Source: Paenibacillus amylolyticus
GTDB taxonomy: Bacteria; Bacillota; Bacilli; Paenibacillales; Paenibacillaceae
Direction of reading: 5' to 3'
DNA length: 64,000 nucleotides
Assembly (NCBI RefSeq): GCF_001570725.1
Contig: NZ_BCNV01000005.1
Location: forward strand, 682,001 to 746,000
The notes beneath the pieces were generated by a model. That model did not search any database. It saw only the letters and a list, made by a program, of their open reading frames with translations, and was not told the DNA's origin. Below are positions 25,326 through 33,847 of the stretch, piece after piece. The first letter of the stretch is position 1. Each line of letters begins with the position of its first letter. The position numbers and the translations under genes were made by a program.

Positions 25326-28301
25326 ATGAAGAAAATTTTATCCGTAGCATTGTCTACAGCAATGGCATTCTCAATGTTTGCATCTGTAGCATTCGGTGAC
25401 ACAGCAGTAACACCACAACAACAGTTTGATGCATTGAAAGCAAAAGGTATCTTCTCTGGTTATCCAGATGGTTCCGCTGGTTTGGAAAAAGAAATGACTC
25501 GTGCTGAGTTTGCAAAAGTCGTTACAAAATTGCTTGGTCTGAAAGAGATCACTGGAACTCTTACTTATACAGATAAAAACTACAAAGCGGACAGCTGGTT
25601 CGTTCCTTACGCTGAAGCAGTAACAGCTGCTGGTATCATGGAAGGCGTAAGCACAAACAGCAAAACTTTTGACAGCAATGGTAAAGTGACAATCGCTCAA
25701 ATGGCGACAATCCTTACACGTGCTCTTGATCTGGAAATCCCTGCTGAAACTAACAACAGTGCTCCTGAATGGGCTAAAGGTTATGTTCAAGCAGCGATCA
25801 ACGCTGGATTGTTGGATGCTGGTCTGAACTTCTCAGCTAACGCTTCACGCGAATTGCTTGTAGGTGCTTCTTTCACAATTGATGAAGCACAAAGCATCAA
25901 AGTTGAATCTTACGCAGTTACTGAAGCTGGTAAAGTGGTTGAGTTCAAAATCAGCGATGGCGAAACTGTAAAAGTTACTTTGGATAAAGCTCTTGAAGCT
26001 AACAAAGAAACTGAAGTGAAATTCACTTACAAAGATAAAACTTTCACTGAAAAAGTTACTTATGTTGTAACTGCAGCTCAAAAAGTTGTTAGTGCAACTG
26101 CTAACAACCTCAAACAAGTTGTTGTAACATTTGATGGTGATGTTGATGCTGATAGCGCTGAGCTTGAGTCTAACTACACAGTAGACGGATTCAAATTCAA
26201 ATCTGCTACATTGTCTTCTGACAAGAAAACAGTAACTTTGCTGTTGCCAGCAGAGCAAACATTCACTTCTCAAAAAGCTTACAAGTTGAATGTAAGCAAT
26301 GTTAAAAATTCTGACAAATCAAAAGTGTTCAAAGAGACAGTAACAGTGACTCCAGTTGACACTACTTTGCCAGAAGTTTCAGAAGTAAAAGGCCTCGGAA
26401 CTAAAGCTTTCAAAGTTGTATTCTCTGAGCCTGTTAAAGCTTCTTCTGTAAACACAACTTCCAACTTCCGTATCGACGGTAAAGCAATTTCTGGGTATGT
26501 TAACTTCACTTATCCAAGTGTTGCAGTTATCACAACTGACCTCAGCGTTGGTAAACACACATTGACAGTAAATGGTGTTGAAGACTATGCAGGTTACAAA
26601 CTTCTGCAAAAAGAAGTTGAGTTCGAAGTAGTTGAAGACACTACAGCTCCAGAAGTAGTTAGTGCTAAAGCTACAAACCTGAACAAAGTAGAAATCGAAT
26701 TTAACGAATCTGTTAAATCCGTGAGCAAAGCTTACCACACGTCTTCTGGTAAAACAGGAACTGTTACTGTTGAAGATAACAAAGTAACTGTTGACTTCGA
26801 AAACGACAACAAGCTTAGCTTGGGTGAAAACACAATTACTTTGGAAGGCGTAACAGACTATAGCAACAACTCTGCTACACGTACTTCTAAAGTGACTCCA
26901 GTGATTGACACTACTCGTCCAGAAGTTGCTTCTGTAACTGCTGAAGTTTACAACAACAACCACGTATTCACTATTGAATTCAGCAAAGCTGTTGAAGCTG
27001 CTGATGTTGCTAAAACAGCAAACGCTAACTTCACTTTGAAAAATGAAAAAGGTGAACTGGTTACAACTAGAGGCTTCACAGCTGCTGGTCACCCAGTTAA
27101 TGCTCCTAAATTCGTAGATGGTACTGGTAACAAACGTGTACAAATCACTACAATCGGTGAGTTGCCACAAGGTAAATATACTTTGGAAATCGCTGGTATC
27201 CGTGATATCGCTGCAATTGCAAACACAATGTTGCCGTACACTACTACTGTAGATGTAAGTGACGTTGCTAAACCAAAAGTTAACGATGCTTGGTTCGTTC
27301 AAGAAAACACTGGTAATGGATCCTTGAAAGATCTGGATATCTACGTTACATTCAGCAAAGAAATGGCTGTAAGTGGTAACGGTAGTGCGATTGATCCAAA
27401 CAAATATAACTACCAAATCAACGCCAACGGTCCTTTGTTGCCGCTTCCTAATAACACTGAGGTAACTCAAGTAAATGCACAACAAGTGCGCATTTCCTTG
27501 CCTGCCAAAGAAAATGGATACTTGGCTGCTAATGATACTCTGAACTTGCGTATCGCCAATGTTGCAGATACTAAAGATAACTACATCGCTGGAAACGTAG
27601 TTTCTACGCCTGTTGTAGCTAAAGACTCCAGAAAAATTGGTGTTGAGTCTGCTAAAGCTGTATCTGACAAAAAAATTGAAGTTCAATTCAATGGATACTT
27701 GTCCTCTGTAAGTGCAAGTGACTTCGCTATTAGTGCGACTAGCGCAACTTACGGTTTGAAATTGAACAGCGTAGAGACTAAAGATGGTAACACTTTGGCT
27801 CACTTCGAAATCACTACAGGTGAATCTTTGGATGCAACAGCTTCCACAGCTAACTTTGTTACAATTCGTTCAGTTGAGAACATCCAATCTGTAAGTCCTA
27901 ATGGTATCAAGGTTGGTACTGTTAACGAAGGCTTGACAGATGGTATCGCACCTAAATTGGCAGCAAACAGTAATTTCAACGTTGTTGAAGGTGCTGTTCA
28001 AGCCAATGGTAAGAAACAATACACAGCTACATTGACATTCAACGAAGCTTTGAATGTTGCTAACAACACTACTGGCTTCTTGGCTCGTCTTGGCGGATCT
28101 GAAGCTACCGTTACTGCAGTTGCTGCTGGTACTAACAGTAATCAAGTAGTAGTTACATTTGAAGCTGCTGGTACTACACAGTTGACTGGTTCTTATGTAG
28201 AACTGTACCTCAATTCTACAAATGCAACTAACAAATTTGTAACTGACAAATCCGGTAACGCTGCTGATGCTTCCAACGTTTCCGTACAAAGACAGTACTA
28301 A
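25326..28301 (+). CDS. S-layer protein with N-terminal SLH domains
   Basis: Probably the main S-layer or middle-wall protein. From ATG 25326 it has 991 residues: a signal peptide (MKKILSVALSTAMAFSMFAS, ending near residue 24), an SLH region at about 25-185 (FDALKAKGIFSGYPDGS, EMTRAEFAKVVTKLLGL), then a long Ser/Thr/Val/Lys-rich array of beta-sandwich, Big-type repeats (DTTLPEVSEVKGLGTKAFKV, DTTAPEVVSAKATNLNKVEI, DTTRPEVASVTAE). Codons are strongly biased to GCT, GTT, AAA and AAC, unlike neighbouring genes, as in very highly expressed genes. It has a consensus -10 promoter, a long leader and a strong terminator of its own. An upstream in-frame start (25254) would add 24 residues. Confidence 0.9.
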   Translation: MKKILSVALSTAMAFSMFASVAFGDTAVTPQQQFDALKAKGIFSGYPDGSAGLEKEMTRAEFAKVVTKLLGLKEITGTLTYTDKNYKADSWFVPYAEAVTAAGIMEGVSTNSKTFDSNGKVTIAQMATILTRALDLEIPAETNNSAPEWAKGYVQAAINAGLLDAGLNFSANASRELLVGASFTIDEAQSIKVESYAVTEAGKVVEFKISDGETVKVTLDKALEANKETEVKFTYKDKTFTEKVTYVVTAAQKVVSATANNLKQVVVTFDGDVDADSAELESNYTVDGFKFKSATLSSDKKTVTLLLPAEQTFTSQKAYKLNVSNVKNSDKSKVFKETVTVTPVDTTLPEVSEVKGLGTKAFKVVFSEPVKASSVNTTSNFRIDGKAISGYVNFTYPSVAVITTDLSVGKHTLTVNGVEDYAGYKLLQKEVEFEVVEDTTAPEVVSAKATNLNKVEIEFNESVKSVSKAYHTSSGKTGTVTVEDNKVTVDFENDNKLSLGENTITLEGVTDYSNNSATRTSKVTPVIDTTRPEVASVTAEVYNNNHVFTIEFSKAVEAADVAKTANANFTLKNEKGELVTTRGFTAAGHPVNAPKFVDGTGNKRVQITTIGELPQGKYTLEIAGIRDIAAIANTMLPYTTTVDVSDVAKPKVNDAWFVQENTGNGSLKDLDIYVTFSKEMAVSGNGSAIDPNKYNYQINANGPLLPLPNNTEVTQVNAQQVRISLPAKENGYLAANDTLNLRIANVADTKDNYIAGNVVSTPVVAKDSRKIGVESAKAVSDKKIEVQFNGYLSSVSASDFAISATSATYGLKLNSVETKDGNTLAHFEITTGESLDATASTANFVTIRSVENIQSVSPNGIKVGTVNEGLTDGIAPKLAANSNFNVVEGAVQANGKKQYTATLTFNEALNVANNTTGFLARLGGSEATVTAVAAGTNSNQVVVTFEAAGTTQLTGSYVELYLNSTNATNKFVTDKSGNAADASNVSVQRQY

Positions 28302-28320
28302 TTTATAAGTTTTAAGAAAA

Positions 28321-28352
28321 GACCCTTAGAGAAATCTAAGGGTCTTTTTTTT
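28321..28352 (+). terminator. Strong terminator of the S-layer-type gene
   Basis: Perfect 10-bp stem GACCCTTAGA (28321-28330) with TCTAAGGGTC (28335-28344), GAAA loop, then eight T. Confidence 0.96.
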
Positions 28353-28449
28353 GTTTTTTATTTGATAAATCACAACAACATCGTAACTTTCTCCCCTCCA
28401 CGAACGTTTATACTATAATAGCAATAAGCAACTTATGGGAGGTTTGGAA

Positions 28450-31047
28450 GTGAATCAAAAGAAAATGTTTGTGAGCTTGCTCGCAAGTGCGATGTTGATC
28501 AGTTCAACAGCTGGCATCGCCATGGCAGCGAGCACAACCAATATAACGGCTGCCACCAGTTCAAATAGCAGTACATCGAAGAAAACGACAACAACAACGC
28601 AGAAGGTTGTACATACCCTGGGTAACCTGTCAGCTGTTAAAGTGACAGCACGAAGTTCCGTAAGATTAACAGATGTAAACATCTTGGCACAGGACGATGG
28701 CAATGTGGTTACGTATACATTGTCTTACAAGAATAATGACAGCACCCCAATGATGATGCTCGATTACTGGAGCAAGGTAAAGACAAAGGGTGGAACATCG
28801 TTCTCGCCTAAACTGATCGCAAAAGATCAGGAAAAGAAAACGGTCGCGCCTGGATCAACAGTTGAGTTGACCTATGTTATGAAAGTAGGTCGCGAGGTGA
28901 AACTTAGTGATCTGAACTTCCTCATCGTGAAATGGGATTTCAGTCAAGCTAACTATGAACGTACGTTGGGTAAGTTCAATGTGCCCTCATCCTATAGTAT
29001 TACTACACCTGTAGGTAAGCCAAAGACGGTTCGTCTAAGCGACTCTGCAGTGAAGGTTAAAGTATCTGGAATTAAAGTGTTTCCAGGTGAAGATAAGAAT
29101 CAATATGTGAAAATTGGCGTGAATTTAAACAATATCAGTTATAAATTGCTTGAAAATCCGAATATCAAATGGATTTTGCGTACGCCAAGTGGTACGAACT
29201 ATCCGTTAACTCTGGATAAAGACAGTACGAATGTTAGCATCCAGGCTCAAGCTAATAAGGCCCTCAGTCTGATGGCATCTCTTCCTACGTCTGTGAAGCT
29301 GCAAAAGTCTGAGCTGTTGCTGGTAGAGGAACAGGGTGAAGAGAAGAGTGTTCTGCCTGTTGCTGCATTACAACTGCCCGAAGCGAGCAAAACGAATGTA
29401 GAAGTCGCGGCCCATCAGCCCAATATCATTTCTGTTGAAGGACAACGACTGTCCACATTGCTTGAATCTGCGAAAGTCCGAATTGATGATGGTGAGTTTA
29501 GTCTTAACCTTCAAATTAAACTCAAGAATGAAGGCAAGAAAGCGATTAAGGTGCCGACGTATACCTTTGAGGTACGGAATACAGACGGAACAGTCTACCC
29601 GATTGAAACCAAAGCATTGGAAACATTGAAGTTGAATCCGGGTGATATCAAGACGATTAAGCTCAGTGTAACTCTTCAGGGTGATGGTGATACGAGCAAA
29701 ATCAAGCTGTATGTGATGAGTCCGGTAGAAAAAAGTGAAAGTACAGAATCCATAACGTCGTCTTCAACGAATGGCTTTGTATTCTCCTATCCTGTAGGTG
29801 TCTATGCCATTCCTGAATCGGTATCCAGCGGAGATGGATTGACGACTGAAACGGTCATTAAGAATAACAAAGGTACATTTGGTGTGTCTTTTGGATCGTT
29901 ACAGCGATTGCCGTGGCTCGATAGTGATATTGTTGCCGCAAAAGTGACTATTCGTAATGCAGGTAACAAAACAGTTCAACTTCCTGAACTTGAAGCGATG
30001 TTTATGATTGATTCTGCTGAGATTGAGGGAGACAAGAAGCTAATCTACACACAAAGTGGCAAGCTACTTGGAGCGGGTATGACAACCGAGGCTTACTTGT
30101 TGACCAAGATTCCTTCTGAATTACGTATATCTCGTCTGGAACTTAGTCTGAACGAGAAAGTTAGTGAAGAAGAGACGAATGAGTGGATTACGTTAAATAC
30201 GTCTGGATTAATTCCACCGCTATCTTATGTTGGAAGTGGCAAGACATACACATCGGGTACTGCTGATAAAGAGACCGAAATGGGTGTGCGGAGAACGATT
30301 CGTTATCCAGGAACGTCATCGGACATCGTGTATACCGAATTCGAAATGACGAACAAATCACTGCGTCAAAGTGGTCTCGGTAAACTGGTAGGTTACTTCA
30401 AAACATCGGATGGCCAGTATTACAGAGCAACTGCGAAGCAAGCAGAGCGTCTGCCTGGTCCAGGACAGAAGTCGATTGTTACGTTCTGGGCTAAGATTCC
30501 GAAGTCCGTTACTTTCTCAGACCTGCGTCTGATTGTGGGTGAAGGTATTGCAGACAGCAAGTTTGTAACCGGTGAAGGGGAAGCGACTGCTTATGTGAAT
30601 GCTCTGGCATTCGAAGTACCGCCAACCTCCATTAGTGTTCAAGGTTCGTTAACTAATATTGATCTCTATCCTTATTCTTGGACTGCCAACAGTGTGAGAG
30701 CATATCTGGCAGGCAGCTCGTCTGTACAGATTGAGATGAATTACAGCTTATCCCGTAATGAAGAGATTGAGATGGGTGAGAACGAGCACAAGTTAATCCT
30801 CACACTGACGGATCAAGCAGGTAAATCATATGAGAAAGAATTGACCTTGGGAACTGACCTGAAAGTGGGAACCAATCAGACACTGAGTTGGAGTATTGAA
30901 GACAGCTTGTTCGAGAAGTTGCGTGGTGGTTCTTATCGCTTAAGCGTAGATGATCAGTTCCAGGGACAACGTATTCGTCTTGCAGAGCAGGGATATGGAT
31001 ATGACTTGACCAAGTATCCGAAGGAAGAGCCTGTCGATCTGAGATAA
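28450..31047 (+). CDS. Large secreted protein of unknown function
   Basis: I do not recognise a named family. From GTG 28450 (GGGAGG at 28437-28442, 7 bases upstream) the product has 865 residues: a signal peptide ending near IAMAAS, a Ser/Thr-rich linker (about 28-50), then repeated beta-strand domains with similar phrases (VKVTARSSVRLTDVNILAQ, VKVSGIKVFPGEDKNQYVKI, TFSDLRLIVGEG). No SLH domain, LPXTG motif, lipobox or enzyme signature was seen, so it is probably released or held by other surface proteins. A TATAAT lies at 28414-28419 but has no clear -35. It sits between SLH genes and has its own terminator. Confidence 0.75.
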   Translation: MNQKKMFVSLLASAMLISSTAGIAMAASTTNITAATSSNSSTSKKTTTTTQKVVHTLGNLSAVKVTARSSVRLTDVNILAQDDGNVVTYTLSYKNNDSTPMMMLDYWSKVKTKGGTSFSPKLIAKDQEKKTVAPGSTVELTYVMKVGREVKLSDLNFLIVKWDFSQANYERTLGKFNVPSSYSITTPVGKPKTVRLSDSAVKVKVSGIKVFPGEDKNQYVKIGVNLNNISYKLLENPNIKWILRTPSGTNYPLTLDKDSTNVSIQAQANKALSLMASLPTSVKLQKSELLLVEEQGEEKSVLPVAALQLPEASKTNVEVAAHQPNIISVEGQRLSTLLESAKVRIDDGEFSLNLQIKLKNEGKKAIKVPTYTFEVRNTDGTVYPIETKALETLKLNPGDIKTIKLSVTLQGDGDTSKIKLYVMSPVEKSESTESITSSSTNGFVFSYPVGVYAIPESVSSGDGLTTETVIKNNKGTFGVSFGSLQRLPWLDSDIVAAKVTIRNAGNKTVQLPELEAMFMIDSAEIEGDKKLIYTQSGKLLGAGMTTEAYLLTKIPSELRISRLELSLNEKVSEEETNEWITLNTSGLIPPLSYVGSGKTYTSGTADKETEMGVRRTIRYPGTSSDIVYTEFEMTNKSLRQSGLGKLVGYFKTSDGQYYRATAKQAERLPGPGQKSIVTFWAKIPKSVTFSDLRLIVGEGIADSKFVTGEGEATAYVNALAFEVPPTSISVQGSLTNIDLYPYSWTANSVRAYLAGSSSVQIEMNYSLSRNEEIEMGENEHKLILTLTDQAGKSYEKELTLGTDLKVGTNQTLSWSIEDSLFEKLRGGSYRLSVDDQFQGQRIRLAEQGYGYDLTKYPKEEPVDLR

Positions 31048-31080
31048 ATGCAGAGATTCAAATAATAGTAATTTGTCCAC

Positions 31081-31118
31081 AAAACCTCGATTCCGCCACA
31101 ACGGAATCGAGGTTTTGC
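31081..31118 (+). terminator. Terminator after the secreted protein gene
   Basis: Perfect 15-bp stem AAAACCTCGATTCCG (31081-31095) with CGGAATCGAGGTTTT (31102-31116). The T tract is short, but the flanking A-run means it may work in both directions. Confidence 0.85.
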
Positions 31119-31176
31119 TTGTGGCATCCTTATTTTTTCTCTATAGTTAAAGTTAATAGATTACCAGAGGAGGAAA

Positions 31177-31752
31177 ATGATTCACATGAAACCTTATATG
31201 AAAGTATCCCTCGCTGCGCTCGCGATTGGTGTTGGCGTGTGGGTTGGGTCGGTATACAGCAATACAGCCATCGGTGCAGGTACAAGTCAGCCAGGAACAG
31301 CAGACGATCCGGTTGTAACGAAGAGTTATGTTGACCAGCAGATTCAAAAAGCATTGAGTGGAGGCGTTAGCACGGGTTCTGGCAACTCATCAGGCAGCAA
31401 TAACGGCTCGACCGGAACCGGAAACTCCGGTAGCACAGGTGGAGACACTTCACTTCCTCCACTGGTCTCAGGCGCTACTGATGCCGTTGAGATCGTAACG
31501 GTGAAGCCGGGGCAACAGCTGATCGGTATATCTGGCGCGGAGTTCATTGTACGTAGCGGCAAAGCTGTGATCGTCAGTGAAGGTACGAACGGTGTAGCTG
31601 ATCTGACGGACGGGATTGACCTGACGAATGGACAGGCAGCGCCGACCAATCACCTGCTCTCTTTTCCAAGGGATGGACGGGGGATCACGGTATTGGAAGG
31701 AAATAAATATAGCCTAACTGTAATTGTTCGTGGTGGATATACTTTGAAATAG
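31177..31752 (+). CDS. Hypothetical exported or membrane-anchored protein
   Basis: A 191-residue protein not recognised. It has an N-terminal hydrophobic segment (about 10-28, VSLAALAIGVGVWVGSVYS), a short helix TKSYVDQQIQKAL, a Gly/Ser/Asn/Thr linker (about 63-93) and a compact C-terminal domain of 95 residues with VKPGQQLIGISGAEFIVRSG and GRGITVLEGNKYSLTVIVRG. The layout suggests a domain held outside the membrane by an uncleaved or cleaved signal. AGGAGG at 31168-31173 is 3 bases from ATG 31177 and 12 from ATG 31186, so the start is uncertain. No terminator follows. Confidence 0.72.
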   Translation: MIHMKPYMKVSLAALAIGVGVWVGSVYSNTAIGAGTSQPGTADDPVVTKSYVDQQIQKALSGGVSTGSGNSSGSNNGSTGTGNSGSTGGDTSLPPLVSGATDAVEIVTVKPGQQLIGISGAEFIVRSGKAVIVSEGTNGVADLTDGIDLTNGQAAPTNHLLSFPRDGRGITVLEGNKYSLTVIVRGGYTLK

Positions 31753-31901
31753 GATTTGTAGCTGTTAAAGGAATTATTCATTCAATATGCTTTTCATTTG
31801 CTCAGATTACCCAGTTCTAACAATCATTAATACGGCTAGCCAACCTTGTTCCTGTTCACTCTATAACTGTTGACAATTAACTTAACGGAGGTGCAGGAAC
31901 C

Positions 31902-32174
31902 ATGGCTAGAAGCAATCGCAAAGTGGTACCCGAAAGTCGTCAAATGCTGGATCAGATGAAGTATGAGATTGCTGCAGAGTTTGGTCTCAATGTAGGTTAT
32001 GGTGGCAGAGGTTTGGCTGGTGTGGATACAGAATTTGGATCTGAACTGGGTGAAGTGAGTGATCATTCCTACGGGCAATATAAAGGGTGGGGACATCTGA
32101 CTTCCCGTGAGAATGGATCGGTTGGTGGAGAGATCACCAAAAGGCTAATTCGCCAGGCAGAGCAGCACTTATAG
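31902..32174 (+). CDS. Small acid-soluble spore protein, alpha/beta type
   Basis: DNA-coating protein of the dormant spore that protects DNA from UV and heat and is degraded at germination by the GPR protease. The 90 residues contain the family signatures MKYEIAAEFG, which includes the GPR cleavage region, and the C-terminal GGEITKRLIRQAEQ. The central part YGGRGLAGVDTEFGSELGEV is longer than in B. subtilis SspA. GGAGGTG lies 8-9 bases before the ATG. A sigma-G promoter is expected but I could not identify a convincing one. Confidence 0.9.
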   Translation: MARSNRKVVPESRQMLDQMKYEIAAEFGLNVGYGGRGLAGVDTEFGSELGEVSDHSYGQYKGWGHLTSRENGSVGGEITKRLIRQAEQHL

Positions 32175-32198
32175 AGCATTTTTCTTAGCCTAATCCGT

Positions 32199-32227
32199 TT
32201 GACACGTCTTGACAAATACGTTAAGAT
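32199..32227 (+). promoter_or_regulatory. Sigma-A promoter of metK
   Basis: TTGACA (32199-32204, exact), 17-base spacer, TAAGAT (32222-32227, 5/6). It is the best vegetative promoter match in the window. Confidence 0.75.
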
Positions 32228-32233
32228 GGCATT

Positions 32234-32429
32234 TGAGGTATGCAACCTTTTCCACTAGGGAAAGGTTGATTTTCGTTTGAGGCAATTACCTGAAAAATCC
32301 TTATCTTCGTAACTGCGGACCTTGCGTCCTTATTCCATGTTGGAAAGCTTCGAGGGTACAGTGAACGATTCGCTGTCATGTTTTGTTCGGGCAATCGCCA
32401 TACTACTAGTTATGGGAGGTTGAAACTTC
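32234..32429 (+). promoter_or_regulatory. Structured metK leader without an S-box
   Basis: A leader of about 195 bases. It holds a 10-bp hairpin AACCTTTTCC (32244-32253) with GGGAAAGGTT (32258-32267) and three small hairpins (GGAC/GTCC near 32320, TTCCA/TGGAA near 32335, CAGTGAA/TTCGCTG near 32360-32376). The conserved S-box start is absent. AACCTT of the first hairpin could instead pair with GAGGTT of the metK Shine-Dalgarno (32414-32421). Function unknown. Confidence 0.45.
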
Positions 32430-33632
32430 ATGTCTGTTAAAGGCCGGCATCTATTTACATCGGAGTCTGTAACCGAAGGACATCCGGATAAAATCTGCGA
32501 TCAGATCTCAGACGCCGTATTGGACGCGTTTCTTGCAAACGACCCCAATGCTCGCGTAGCTTGCGAAGTTTCCGTAGCCACAGGCTTAGTGCTTGTCATC
32601 GGTGAAATCAGTTCAGCTTCTGAATACGTGGACATTCCATCCATCGTTCGTAATACAATTAAGGATATTGGCTATACACGTGCCAAGTTCGGTTTTGATT
32701 ATAACACTTGTGCAGTTCTGACTTCTCTGAATGAGCAGTCCGCTGATATTGCCCAAGGCGTTAACGCAGCGCTTGAGAACCGTGACCCGGAGCAAGTCGC
32801 TCGTGAAACAGAAAACATTGGTGCAGGTGACCAAGGTCTGATGTTCGGTTTTGCAACGAACGAAACACCAGAACTCATGCCTTTGCCAATCGCTCTGTCC
32901 CACCGTATCGCACGCCGTCTGGCGGAAGTGCGTAAGAACGGTACATTGGAATATCTTCGTCCGGATGGTAAAACTCAAGTAACAATTGAATACGACGGTG
33001 ACAAACCGGTACGTGTGGATACAATCGTTGTGTCTACTCAGCACGCTGAAGAGACTACACTTGCGCAGATCCAAAAAGATATCAAAGAACATGTAATCTT
33101 GCCTGTCGTTCCAGCCGAATTGTTGGATGAGCAGACTAAATATTTCATCAACCCAACAGGACGTTTCGTTATTGGCGGACCTCAGGGAGATGCAGGCCTC
33201 ACTGGACGTAAAATCATCGTAGATACCTACGGCGGTTATGCACGTCACGGCGGTGGTGCGTTCTCTGGTAAAGATCCAACAAAAGTAGACCGCTCGGCAG
33301 CATATGCGGCTCGTTACGTTGCGAAAAACCTTGTAGCTGCAGGACTTGCAGACAAAGTGGAAATCCAGCTCGCTTATGCGATTGGTGTAGCCAACCCGGT
33401 ATCGATCAACGTGGATACATACGGAACTGGCAAAGTCAGCGAAGAGAAATTGGTTGAGCTTGTGCGTAACAACTTCGATCTTCGTCCGGCTGGCATCATT
33501 CGTATGCTGGATCTGCGTCGCCCAATCTACAAACAGACAGCTGCTTACGGTCACTTCGGCCGTACAGATCTGGATGTACCTTGGGAGCAAGTGGACAAAG
33601 TAGATCTTTTGAAAACTCAAGCAGGTTTGTAA
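32430..33632 (+). CDS. metK: S-adenosylmethionine synthase
   Basis: Makes S-adenosylmethionine from methionine and ATP in the cytoplasm. The 400 residues show the family signatures in order: [18 protein letters not shown] at the N terminus, [12 protein letters not shown] (about 130), and [20 protein letters not shown] (about 250) followed by [19 protein letters not shown], which bind ATP, Mg2+ and K+. Length is normal. GGGAGGTTG at 32414-32422 precedes the ATG by 7 bases. It has its own promoter and terminator. In many Firmicutes metK is under a SAM riboswitch of the S-box class; that motif is not visible here. Confidence 0.97.
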   Translation: MSVKGRHLFTSESVTEGHPDKICDQISDAVLDAFLANDPNARVACEVSVATGLVLVIGEISSASEYVDIPSIVRNTIKDIGYTRAKFGFDYNTCAVLTSLNEQSADIAQGVNAALENRDPEQVARETENIGAGDQGLMFGFATNETPELMPLPIALSHRIARRLAEVRKNGTLEYLRPDGKTQVTIEYDGDKPVRVDTIVVSTQHAEETTLAQIQKDIKEHVILPVVPAELLDEQTKYFINPTGRFVIGGPQGDAGLTGRKIIVDTYGGYARHGGGAFSGKDPTKVDRSAAYAARYVAKNLVAAGLADKVEIQLAYAIGVANPVSINVDTYGTGKVSEEKLVELVRNNFDLRPAGIIRMLDLRRPIYKQTAAYGHFGRTDLDVPWEQVDKVDLLKTQAGL

Positions 33633-33650
33633 GGCCTGTCCAACACATGT

Positions 33651-33691
33651 AGAAGCCCATGATTCCTTTAAGGAATCATGGGCTTCTTTTT
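33651..33691 (+). terminator. Strong terminator after metK
   Basis: Perfect 18-bp stem AGAAGCCCATGATTCCTT (33651-33668) with AAGGAATCATGGGCTTCT (33670-33687) on paper, in practice a slightly shorter stem with a small loop, followed by T residues. Confidence 0.95.
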
Positions 33692-33761
33692 ACATTAGTG
33701 TCAAGGAATATCACTGCATTACGAAAAAGGTAAAACAGATTTACATATTATTACTATTTGC

Positions 33762-33789
33762 TAATCAAATATTTCCTTTTTGCCGAAAT
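33762..33789 (+). promoter_or_regulatory. Sigma-D-like promoter of the third SLH protein
   Basis: TAAT (33762-33765), 16-base spacer, GCCGAAAT (33782-33789): 7 of 8 bases of the sigma-D -10 and 3 of 4 of the -35. It is 58 bases before the start at 33848. Weaker than the sites at 20222 and 8902. Confidence 0.5.
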
Positions 33790-33847
33790 ACATAAAGAGG
33801 TCTATACATGGAATAAACAGTTGAATCTGCATGAGGAGGAACGAAAG

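Noticed and set aside
26379-27803. Long minus-strand open frame (474 codons) inside the S-layer-type gene
   Set aside because: It is the mirror of a strongly codon-biased gene; composition is Ser/Phe/Val/Asn-rich, there is no ribosome binding site, and the plus strand encodes a clear SLH protein.
32234-32429. S-box (SAM-I) riboswitch before metK
   Set aside because: Looked for the conserved CTTATC...AGAG...GGAGGGA start and the later GGCCC...TGA segments. CTTATC occurs near 32301 but is not followed by the rest.
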